From positions 10,092,538-10,156,537 of the forward strand of contig CM022667.1 of assembly GCA_012295275.1 (NCBI GenBank): a stretch of 64,000 nucleotides of DNA, given 5' to 3'. Below, piece after piece: positions 38,772-49,817 of the stretch. The notes below the pieces were generated by a model. The model saw only the letters and a program-made list of their open reading frames with translations, did no database searches and was not told the origin of the DNA. Source of the DNA: Chrysomallon squamiferum (taxonomy: Eukaryota; Mollusca; Gastropoda; Neomphalida; Peltospiridae). The translations under genes and the position numbers were made by a program. The first letter of the stretch is position 1, and each line of letters begins with the position of its first letter.

Positions 38772-41700
38772 GTAGTAGTAGTAGTAGTAGTAGTACTAGT
38801 AGTAGTAGTAGTAGTACGAATAGTAGTAGTAATAGTAATAGTAACAATAATAGTAACAATAATAGTTATAATAATAATATTATTATTAATAACAGCAGTA
38901 GTAGTAGTAGTAGTAGTAACAGATATTCTTTTTGTTTCACTCTCCTGGTATTTTAAAAGATATTTATTGAAATTATCAGCAATATTATAACTTAAAAAAA
39001 AAAAAAAAAAATTAATTATGTAGGAAAAATTTACTTTGGATTTCCATACACCTCCCATGCTTTTACTAAACCACGAGCCATATGATGTGCTGGTTCATTT
39101 GGTGGAATCTGTACAAAAAATAAATATTACCAAACACATATATATATACTTTAAAGTGTACCCATGTTAGTTCAAAATAAATGGTGTAATAACATTCATT
39201 ATGCTTGCAAATTATTATTTTACTGTTTTGAGCAACCTATCACTTCTCATATCAAGGTAAAAAAAAAAAATAATAATACTATTACAAAACATATTAAAGT
39301 CACCATCTTTACTGGAGTCATGATATTCTTCTGGGCATAGATAACCAAACAAACATTTTTAAAAAAGCAGCACTGGAACAAATCTGACATGAAACCAGTG
39401 TATTTTGTGTTCAGTGAGATCCTGACTACAGAAAACTGGCTGAAGTTAGATGATTTTATTCTGTTTTAGTGAAATACTTATTTGTTGTTATACTTAGTTA
39501 TTAACAAAAAAGTACAGAGAATATAGCTTAAGCATTTCTTATCATGATGGAAACTCTCTAAATAACATTTTTAAGCATCTCACATTATGGCATGTCTTGT
39601 TAAAAAAAGTAGAACCAGGCTTCCTTTCTTGAAAATATTAAAATATATATATATATTTTCTTTACCACCTAACAATAGGTACCAATATGGGTATCTTCAT
39701 TTGTCATAACAAAAAACTGAACTGTGGTTTAGATAATTAATACCCTGGAACAGTATGGACCTGATGAAAACATGATACTCCAGACACCAGATATTACATT
39801 AGAAATAAATGTTTACAGTAGTGTTACTCCAGAGTTTAATATTAAGAATATATTCAAGTGTGGTCAAATAAAAATCGATTATTATTTCACAATAATGAAA
39901 GTGCATACCTGACTTGATTCAAAAGGGCATTGTACCTGACCCAAACTAAATCTGAAAAATATTAAAATTAATGTAATTAATTATAATTATACTAATCTTA
40001 GTTATCTTAATTACTACAATATAATTGTAATTACAATAATCTGGGGATAAACTTTAATTATTATGGTATTATTATAATAATTATAAGTCTTAACAGGAAT
40101 TTTAATTATTGTTATTATCATGATTTCATATACATTTATTAGTATTGTATTCTTCCAAACTATATCATGAATTGTTGTTCTCTTGAATTATGATACTTGG
40201 TAAATAATTGATTTCTTAAATATGATTATATTGCCATGATTTTTTTTCTTCTAAAAAAACTGACTTTAAATATAATATTTAATTATTATTATTATCTTGA
40301 ATTAATAATTTTATTTCTTCCTTTTTTTTTTCTTCAGAAAATGACATCTAAAATTATGCCATTCATTATTTTAATTTGCATTTTCAAATGTATATCTCCT
40401 ACTTTACCAAAAATATTATTATACTGAATTGATAATTGAGATAAAGAAAAATTAATTCATTTGGTGCCAGACTTTGGTGCAACACATACATCCCAGGATC
40501 ACCTATTTTTTGGTGAAAAATACCTGATCTTATCTCTGCTGTATATAAAACAGACAAAATTATGATTATAGTTATTTCTTGCACAACACCATCTAGCATG
40601 TGAAATATTAGGACTTTACTTAAGCTAGTGTTTTTTGTGGAGATATCTTTTCAACACTGGTCTTCTAGCGTGACAAAAATATGTTGCCAATGGCAACAAA
40701 AGGACCAAAACCTACCTGTGCAGATTGACAACAGCTGTGGCGGAGCCCATGAAACTTGAAGCAATGGCGTTGAATTCTATCTGTTTCGGCAGTTGACTTC
40801 CGTCAGGTTGTTTGTCCAACATGAAATCATTGCGGAAAAGTCCCAAGCTGACTGGCTGAAATTTAATACAGATTATTTCAGAAGACATAAAAAAAGGATT
40901 AATAAATTGTAAATCACACAGGCACAATGCAGGGAAAGATCCAGGATTTAAAATAAATGAAATAAAAAAACAAAGCAAAAAAAAAAAAAAAATCATGGAA
41001 TGCCATAAATGTCGTAAAGGTAAATTTCAGGATAAAATGAGTTTTGTTATAAAGAAAAAACACATGAATTCCATCTTTCTGCCACAAATAAAGTTATTTC
41101 GCAGCAAACTGGTTCTTACATGGATCTATAGTTTTAACAGCTGTAGAATGTTCGGCAATGTTCAATAGGTTACAAGCTGTCATTTCTCTGTTCTACTGAT
41201 TATCTGGTATCTTAAGACAATTCATCATACTGTGTTACCTACTGGAATACAAATGATTCTTCGGGTCCATTGATAATGTTAACTAATAATTTTAGCTTTA
41301 TATACATTTTCATTCATTTTTTTTTTTTTTTATATATATAATAAAAAAAAAAAAAAAAAAAAACAACCAAACAAGCAAATAAACCTCAAAAAAGCTAATT
41401 CATTATTTAAAAAATAAAAACAGTGTAAAAAAAAAAAAATAAAAATAATAGCCTAAAAAGAATCAATCTTATACATTAGTATTTATTTTGATTTATTTTG
41501 CCAATTATTCTTTTTCGTCATAGTGCTTTTATTGTAGACATGTAGAAATTATTTTCATTTATTTCAACAACAACAAAAAAAAAAATTAAAAAGAAAATTA
41601 AATACCTGAGCAAAGCCTTCTTTTTGTACTGTTGTATATATTTCCCATAAATGTTTTGTAAAATCATCAACTTGAACAACACTGAAGATATTAAAAAGTG

Positions 41701-42858
41701 ATTAATTACACTGAAAGATTCCATACCAATTATAAAAGGTTAATTTACATAAAAAAAAAAATAATAACATGATCATCAAAATATAAGGTTGAAATATGAA
41801 GTTGAAATTAAAAATAATACTTTCTGTCAACATAAAACTTGTTCATATATATATAATATTATACATAAAGCAAAAAAAAAACCCCCAAAATCCCAACTAT
41901 GTTCACAAAATTCATTATTTGTTGCTGATTTAGAAATGATAATAACACACTAACTTCTTTAGAGAGTGTTCTAGAAAGTCATGATCGTGTGCTACCAAAT
42001 GCATCAGTCTGTTGAAATCAGTCATGCTGTTTTTGGCCTTCAGAAAGGCATCTCGTGGAACAGTACTTGGAAACAAAGCAAATGGCAGAAACTCAACTGT
42101 GTTGTCAGAGTTCTGATCTGCTGCAGGTTGCAATGAGATTCCTGAAAGAAAATACCAGATGTATACCAAAAAACAGTGGTGAAGAATCTTCAGCTGTATG
42201 TGTCTGTGCGTGTATAGCTTTTAGTATGTGTATGTATCTGTGTGTATGTCTATCATATAGATGTCAATATGTGTGTGTGTGTGTATTTGTTTATGTAGAT
42301 CTTAATATGTGTAAGTATGTTTGACTGCATGTATGTAAAGGAAGTTGTGTATATATTATGTCCAATAAGAAGAAAAAAAAGAAAGAAAAAAAAAAAAACC
42401 CATTAAAATATATAATTTAATCAGCAAAATTTTATATACCTGGACATGTTTATACATTAATATTTTTAGTTTGTTTGTGTCTACTTCCATTTATGTGTAT
42501 AATCATATGTCTATATGTAAATGTATTTCTGTGTTTGTGTGTGTTTATTATATAAAAACAAGCATTTGACACTTTTTACATATATGCATGTATATACTAT
42601 GCTTAATAATCTTTGGTAGAGAAAAACTTGAAAATACATAAAATAAAAATGGAAGAAAACAATTGGGGATGAAAAAAAGAATGATTTACATGTTCAGGCA
42701 TTTCAGTTCTAATTGAACAACGTTTCATAATAATTATAACTTTAATCAAGATATTTACCATTACACAATGCAAAGTCTTTGCATTTCATTAAAACATCTT
42801 GCAGTCTTTGCTCAGTTGGAGAAACTCTTGATCCAAAACAGGTTGCCATTTTGTTCAT
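36259..42858 (-). CDS. GSS: Glutathione synthetase
   Basis: Joins gamma-glutamylcysteine and glycine with ATP to make glutathione, in the cytosol as a homodimer. Eleven exons in gene order: 42759-42858, 41955-42141, 41606-41681, 40716-40855, 39909-39951, 39035-39108, 38531-38695, 37923-37992, 37154-37427, 36599-36788 and 36259-36406. They total 1467 nt, 488 residues (human 474), with all phases consistent. Recognisable stretches are [32 protein letters not shown], the ATP-grasp glycine loop [13 protein letters not shown] across exons 9-10, [24 protein letters not shown] and the C-terminal GHMLRTKDA and [11 protein letters not shown], which match the family tail. The start could be the ATG at 42858 or the one three codons later (MATCFGS, like human MATNWGS); the latter fits the family better. 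A splice acceptor (ATTACAG) just upstream implies a non-coding first exon. Confidence 0.95.
37055..37084 (+). repeat. (GT)n microsatellite in GSS intron 9
   Basis: Uninterrupted GT run inside a longer TGTATG-rich stretch (36900-37140) lying directly before GSS exon 9 on the + strand. Confidence 0.9.
38043..38071 (+). repeat. Poly(A) tract in GSS intron 7
   Basis: Run of about 29 A on the + strand, with no retroelement body visible beside it. Confidence 0.9.
38701..38920 (+). repeat. (GAAT)n(AAT)n(AGT)n compound microsatellite in GSS intron 6
   Basis: Starts six bases beyond the acceptor of GSS exon 7 on the - strand: GAAT units, then AAT, then AGT units with interruptions. Poly-Asn, poly-Ser and poly-Leu open frames here are artefacts of the repeat. 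Confidence 0.9.
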
Positions 42859-44039
42859 ATAATTATTTTCTTCTGTAATCTTAAAATATTTAATAAAAGT
42901 ATTTAAAAACTCACATGTACATAAAAAACACATATATACTGATTAATATATTAACTATACTCATCTTAAATGCTATACATCAAGAAAACATAAACAGAAT
43001 AAAAATATACTTCATATATCATTTATATTACATACACACAGTCATACACGCACAAATACACATCCATATTGAATTGTATGCTTACAAAAATAAAACATAA
43101 TATATTTTCAAACGTCGATTTTTTTTACCTTAAAATTAAAATAAACAGTTTATTAATTTATTTAATTTAATTTTTTTTCTTTTGTTTTTTGTTTTGTTAA
43201 TTATTACTCAACTCGCATTTTAGCAATATAATAATAGCTTAAGAAGACTGAGCCCTACATTTTGCACAGTCATCCTTTCTAAACTGCAGTCATTATTGAA
43301 AATAAAAGTTTTGACAGCCACTTCACGGCACAGTAATATCAACAGTTAAAATATATATTCCATTTACCAAAAAAGGATACCATACCTATGCGAGAAAATT
43401 GCCAAATATGTTCCTTTTTATGAGCGAAGCTGCGAACAAAAATTAAAGAAAGATAACTCTGAATTTGTCATCCTGAGGCGGCAACGGTACGTCATTTGAA
43501 ATGCCAGGCCAAATAATATTTTATTTTTATAAGCTAATGTAAGTTGTTCGGTAACAACTGATAATTTATCCCATACATTTTCTTTATTATATTGTTTTAC
43601 CGGAGAGCTAATTCAGTTATTATCATATATCAGCCTAACTGACGGCACAGTGACCGTCGTTTTACGTTCATGTTATTAAAAAATAACCCAAAATATATTA
43701 TTGGTTCCGGAAAAAAAAAAAAAAAAAAAATGGAGAAAATTTTCACATAAATTACCTCATGTTCATTATATGTACGTAAATCTGCAAGAAAATTGTTTAT
43801 GTTGAATTTGTTGTAATATTAATCTACATTAACTTTAATTCAGAGACAACTATAGCGTTCTGTCTGAAACCAGTGAAGGTTGTATAAAGTTTATATTATT
43901 ATTATTATGATCATTAATATTATCTCATTACGTGTTTTTGTCGTTGTCTTTCTTTTTCTGTCTTTCTTTGCATTCTATTTTTATTTTTACAGAAAAGACT
44001 TGATGCCGTCTGATTCACGTCAGTTAACACAATACAACA
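42859..44039. promoter_or_regulatory. Divergent promoter region between GSS and SMPD3
   Basis: The two start codons lie 1181 bp apart on opposite strands. A possible non-coding GSS first exon ends at 43386 (CATAG/GTATGG on -), matching the acceptor just upstream of the GSS ATG. For SMPD3, an acceptor (TTTTTACAG) ends at 43992, so its 5' UTR is probably also split. The GC-rich patch around 43470-43495 (CCTGAGGCGGCAACGGTACG) is a plausible shared start region. No TATA box can be assigned with confidence. Confidence 0.45.
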
Positions 44040-44290
44040 ATGTTGTATACACAACTGTTTCCTGGCGGAGAGATTACCAGCTCGATTCTAAAATGCACGT
44101 TTCGTGCAACAGGTTATTTTGTTCATCCATTTACGTGGTCAGCAAGTCAGTTCCTAAGTCTGTTTCTCCCAACCACTGCGGAATTGGAAAAGCCGCACAT
44201 AGTGATAGCTTACGCAACTTTGCTCTTCTTGCCACTATTTCTTGCCGTAATCTTCACCTTCCCCTTTTTCTTAATTGGCATGTTGGTTAG
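44003..44290 (+). promoter_or_regulatory. Overlapping upstream ORF on SMPD3 mRNA
   Basis: An ATG at 44003 lies after the probable 5' splice acceptor (43992) and 37 bases before the SMPD3 ATG, in another frame. It stays open past the main start until 44290. No protein family is recognised in its product. If included in the mRNA, it could reduce initiation at the main start. Confidence 0.4.
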
Positions 44291-44973
44291 AATGCCGCTG
44301 CAGAGTTTGCGAGCTCCCTACATTTTTTCAGAGTCGTGGACACCGTACACAAAAGCCAGGTACTACAAACGGAAACCACGTGATGAGTACTCCGTCCTCA
44401 CAGCCAATGTGTGCCTGCTTCCCGAGTACCTGGCGAGATACAACAACCTTGCCAATGGAATTAAGAGAGCAACTCAGATAGGTCAAAGGATTATTGTCGA
44501 TCAGCTGCTCTACGACGAAAGTCACGCAAAATCCAAAGAGCTACCCGCCCATTTAACCGAACTGCTGGAGAAACACAGAATCTTTCGCAAATCTGTCAAC
44601 TTCTCTGCCAACAACAACAGCCAGGTGATTATTTCCGTGGTGACCACAGACATGGTTACCAGCATCAAGCCTCACTTTAACCAGCTCGACTTCTTGTGTT
44701 TTCAGGAGTGCTGGTCAACCAGCATCATAAAAGGACTTGTCAGAGAGCTGCATCACCTCTACCCGTACGTCATCTACGACATCGCCGATTATGGCTGCAC
44801 CACGAACATGTTCTGCCAGAACAGCGGCTTGATGTTTGCCAGTAAGTACAGTATTATAGATGCTGGATTCAGGGCATTTCCAACTACAAAAGGCAGGTTT
44901 GATTCTAAAGGCTTGCTGATGCTGAAGGTAAATTTTATTCCAGGAATTTATAAAGGGTATGGTCCATTTTATT

Positions 44974-45024
<51 letters not shown>

Positions 45025-45363
45025 TTTTTTTTTTAATGTCGTTATTTAGATATGGAACCGTCAGTTTGTTTGTTTGTTTGTTTCTTTCTTTCATTATGCC
45101 TATTTATTTATATATATATTTTTTCATATTTATTTAATTTTTTGTTCATTTACATAGTCATTTATTTATATCATTTTTTATTTAAATATTTATTTATATC
45201 TTGGTTTTTATATTTACATCTTGGTTTATAAATATATATAATTTTATTTATTTATTTACATATTTTTATATATATTTGTTTATTTTAAATATTTATTTAT
45301 TCATATATTTTTATTTTAAAAGTGTATTTATTTATTTATTTATATCTTTGTTTATATATTTGT

Positions 45364-45394
<31 letters not shown>

Positions 45395-46124
45395 TATATT
45401 TTTTATATATTGATTTGTATCTTTGTTAATAAGATGTCATTATTTCAGAAAGTTGTGCATTTAATCCTTTAATAAATTTTTATTGAAAACTGGTACAACA
45501 CAAGTTAAGACTTTCATTAGTCTTATTGTTTTTAGTTACTGCTATTATTAATTTTAGAAATTATTATTATTATTAGTTATTATTATTTTTATTTTTACTT
45601 TTTATTTTTATTTACACATATATTCATACCTACATATATGTATATTATTATTATTTTTGATTATCAGATTCAGCTTAACAAAAATTGTGCTGGATATATA
45701 TTTGTCACTCACCTAGAAGCTTTCCAAGGTAATCACTGAATTAAATAAATTCTGTAAATGTATTCTGCAACATGCAATTAAGGTTTTATTTATTTATTTA
45801 TTTTATTTTACTTTAATTATTGTTTTTTTTGTTTTATTTTTTTTTTTACTTTATTTTTTAAATATTTTTTTTTTTTACTAAATTTTTTTTTTTATTGATA
45901 TATTTTTTAAATTAATTTTTATTTTATTTCATTTTTTATTTTTTATTTATTTATTTTTTTATTTTTTATTTTATTTTATTTTTTAATTTGCTTTACTTTA
46001 TTTTTATTATTTTTATTTTTTTTATATATATATATTATCACTTTTGTTTCTAAAACAAATAATTTTTATTTGTATATTTGTTTATTATTATTATTATTTT
46101 TATTTATTTTTTTTTTATTTAATT

Positions 46125-46164
<40 letters not shown>

Positions 46165-47908
46165 TGAAGTTAACACCAAAAGAATAGGAGGCTACAATTA
46201 CATAAAATCTGAGTACTCCCATACTTAAATCCGTAGTCATGTTCTGGGTAGACAGTTTGCTCTAAACCATCTAGAAAAAAAAATAAAATAAGTCAGCTCT
46301 GTATGCAGTGATGTCCCCACCCCATCTCTAAAGGAATAAAACAAGGCAGCATTCACACTTTTTCACAGCATTATTTCATTATTACACTTTGTTATCAGAA
46401 ATTACAGGTCAGCAAGAATGTATGTAACTTTGAACTATAATTTGTTTGTTACAGACTATTTGTTTGTACCACTGCTGATACATTTTAAACAGGTTCACAG
46501 GTTTATGTTTTCAGAAAGACAAAAATCTAGTGAATGATATCTTTAATTCATATACACACATATAAATAGATGTCTCTAATTCTTGTAGATATATATAATT
46601 TCTGATATTATTGTATTTATCTTCATTTCTGTACACACTGCATTGTAAGAGATTCCTTGATGCTAACGACCAAAAATAATTTATGTAATTATGACAGAAT
46701 GATTTCATTTCTTATACAGGCTCAGGATCCCTTATCTGAAATTCCAAAATCCCCAAGAGTCAAAAAGATTTTTGAATTAGCCAACATAGTGATAGTTTTT
46801 GGATGGTTTAGCATTGAAAAACATTGTTTCACACACTAAATTATAAAAAATGATGTATAAAAAAAAAATAACAGAAAGTCTGTATAAGATATGGTTGGAT
46901 TTGTTTTGGTTTAGATTAATCCTTTTCTGTAGCTGTTTGTGCAAATCCAAACTGTTCTGGTCTCTAAAAGAATTTCTTGCCCTGTATTGTCGTTAAAGTA
47001 AAAAAAAACAAAAAAACAAAAAAATGATTTGTTCATCAAATAACATGAAAGGAACACGAAATAGGTTGAGATGTTGCTAAACAAATGTTCTGTAAATTCA
47101 TTTATCCAGGTAAAGAGGATATTGCTTTGAATCAATTGGATGATATACTGGTGTGGACACATGAATTCAAAGTTTCCAGTCGACGTCCATACGAAGTGGT
47201 TCTCTTCGACATAATTTGCGGAGATTTCAACTTTGACAACATGTCACCTTGTAATATTTCTTTTTTTTTTTTTTTTTTTTCTTTTTCATAGTACATTTAT
47301 TGAATTAAAAGATAAATAAAATATGTTATTGTTTTTAAAATATATCTACGTTTCGTTAATAAATGTGTTGTTTCTTTTCATTTTCAAAGTACTGGTGGAT
47401 TGAATTAAATGATAAATAGAACACTAACTTAAAAAAAAAATATATATATAAATTTATGTATAAGTAATAACTAATTCCTTTCTTCTGACTGATAAATAAA
47501 ACATAGGTTTTTGAATAAATATGTGTGTTATATCCCTATGTCAGTAATACATGTTTCATTTCTTTTAAAGCTGTTAGTGTTGCCTGTATCAAAGAAAACA
47601 AAGATGAACATCTCCATTTCTTTCGTACAAGATGTTAATGTTAATTACAATGTTCTTTTTAGTGTTATTATTTGCATTCTTTTATTATTATTTAATTTTG
47701 TGTGTGTGTGTGTGTGTGCATGTGCGTGGGGATATTATTATTTTTATTTTTAATGTCCTGTTGTTTTTTTTTTCAAGTAATAGCAGCAACCTTCTAACCT
47801 TCTCTTTATTCTTTATATGTGTACATATGTGATTATTTGTGAAATGAATGACTGATTTCATTTATTTATTTATTTATTTAGTTATGTTTAACTTTAAGAC
47901 TCTAAACC

Positions 47909-47958
<50 letters not shown>

Positions 47959-48739
47959 TTCATACAGTCTAAACTGCCAGCATGATCTAACCGCTGATTT
48001 TACTTCAGACATCTATTCACAGGTGACAAAAAGAGTCAGCGTCACGTAATCTTCGACAGATATTTAGACGTCGCGCGCAAGTATGCCGGAGAGGACCATT
48101 CTTGGACAATAGGGACGGTGCTGCGACAGCAGTATCTCCACGATGTTGAGTTTCCCACCCCGAAGCCATGAGACACACCTTCCAGAACCTCGACACTCGA
48201 TCGAGTTACATCCTGGATGCGCGTCTGCGCCATGGCACGTTGCACGAGATCCGCAAACAGGAGGAAGAGGTTGATGATGATGGAAAGCCAGTAGCACATG
48301 CATTCAGTGGGAAAAGAAGAACTGATTATATATTGTGCAGAAATAATATTCCATTGGTATTTTTGTTTTATTTATTCATATATTTATTTATTTATTTATT
48401 TTTGTTTTTTAATTTTTATTATTATTATTTTTTAATTTTTAATTTTTTAAATTAATAATTAATTTAATTTTCTTAATTAATAATTAATTTTTTTTTTTTT
48501 TTATTTATTTATTTTTTTATTTTTATTAAATTTGTTTTTTATTATTTATTTCCTTTTTATTTACATAATTTTAATCATGATTTCATTTGCGTTACGTTTT
48601 TCTTTTTTTTTTTTTCTCAGAATAACGTACTTTTTATTTGTCTGGTTTTCAGATTGTAGAACACTTTAACTTTTTGACGAGGCTTGCAACCTTAACTGAC
48701 CATGTCCCAGTTTCAATGACCTTCAAAGTCAGTCCATAA
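44040..48739 (+). CDS. SMPD3: Neutral sphingomyelinase of SMPD3 (nSMase2) type
   Basis: Splits sphingomyelin into ceramide and phosphocholine at Golgi and plasma membranes; the fold is exonuclease-endonuclease-phosphatase. Five exons: 44040-44927, 45668-45728, 47110-47250, 48023-48356 and 48653-48739, about 503 residues. Start MLYTQLFP resembles human MVLYTTPFP. Two hydrophobic segments follow (about residues 25-40, and 55-85 with LFLPLFLAVIFTFPFFLIGM). Next come PLQSLRAPYIF and the family motif TANVCLLPEYLARYNNL. Catalytic-domain motifs are LDFLCFQECW (metal-binding Glu), NSGLMFASKYSIID, THLEAFQ, CGDFNFDN, WTIGTVL, RRTDYIL and the terminal LTDHVPVSMTF with the catalytic His. It is shorter than human (655) because the long variable insert is small. 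Exon 4 carries a one-base frame break at the C runs 48154-48161: one more C restores FPTPEAMRHTF, otherwise translation stops at 48169. The gene is divergent from GSS. Confidence 0.92.
44978..45024 (+). repeat. (ATT)n microsatellite in SMPD3 intron 1
   Basis: TTTA then ATT triplets followed by a T run, about 50 bp after the exon 1 donor. Poly-Tyr open frames here are artefacts. Confidence 0.85.
45100..46165 (+). repeat. TTTA/TTTAT low-complexity sequence flanking SMPD3 exon 2
   Basis: Two long strongly T-rich tracts (about 45100-45420 and 45780-46165) lie on either side of the 61-bp exon 2. Composition, not coding, explains the Phe/Tyr/Ile open frames. Confidence 0.8.
47910..47956 (+). repeat. 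(CA)n microsatellite in SMPD3 intron 3
   Basis: Uninterrupted CA run about 70 bp before exon 4. Confidence 0.9.
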
Positions 48740-49769
48740 AATCAAAGAATGAACAGTTGAAATTTCGAATGTAGTATATTTAGACTTCTTTATATCTTCT
48801 TTTTAAATAACTGGGTAATGTTAATTACATTTATTTTGTTTTCAGTTTATTTACTTATTTAATTTTATTTATTTATTTATTTATTTATTTTGTTTTCAAT
48901 TTATGTACTTACTTAATTTTACTTATTTATTTATTAATTTATTTATTTATTTATACATAGATCATGAGCGGAGTTTATCATTTAAATAATCTGTCTCTGT
49001 TAGAAAAACTGTTTTTATTTCAGTGATAGTAATAGTAAAAAATAAATTATAGTCAGATCTGAAGTTTAAAGAAATGGTGTTTATTTTAATATGTGTAGCT
49101 TTATATTCAGTCAGACGTTACTTACAGTCTTTTAATGATTTTCTCTTAAAAGAGTTGTAAATGGTTATTTTATTTATTACTATATGAAGGTTAATAAATT
49201 CAGTCAAAGGGCATTTATTTTCCTTGTTTCATTAATAGAGAATAGACAATCCTAAGATTACATGAGTAATGTTATATAATTATCTTTTGTTAATACAGAA
49301 GTCAAACGTCTAATCTACTGAAACATATATTTATATATACCCAGGTTTCAGTGTTTAACAAAGACAAAATTATCTACCTTTGTCACGTACTCGTCTGCCA
49401 CTTTAAAAAACTAACTTTACATAAAAATAAAGACATTTTCTGCAAATATATCACTGATGGTAATTACAAAACATTTAAAATAATTAAATCATAGCCAGCA
49501 TAATTAAAGTAATGGGCATAACATTAAAATACACATTATACATGTTTACATAAATAAGAATATAACATAAAGACACATCGCAATATAACAGTGAAAATGG
49601 TCTGAGAATGTTTATTCTCTGGCCAATGTGTCATCAGTGATATTGTCCTTGCCAGCAATGTGATTACTGTTTTGACAGCCATAACTAGGGTAGTATCTTT
49701 ACATAAGTTATAAGGTTTAAACAGCTTAACGTGACTTTACCTTGTCCCTCTGCATCGATTTGGTTATTA

Positions 49770-49817
<48 letters not shown>

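Noticed and set aside
38720-38956. Poly-Asn/poly-Ser open frame
   Set aside because: It is the translation of an AAT/AGT microsatellite lying next to a GSS exon.
42055-42324. Cys/Val-rich + strand open frame
   Set aside because: It overlaps GSS exon 2 on the opposite strand and runs into TGTG microsatellite-like sequence.
46657-46839. Open frame with a splice-acceptor-like start (ACAG/GCTCAGGATCC) between SMPD3 exons 2 and 3
   Set aside because: Joining it to exon 2 in the required phase gives an early stop. Exon 2 joins directly to 47110 in the correct phase with conserved protein, so this is intron or repeat.
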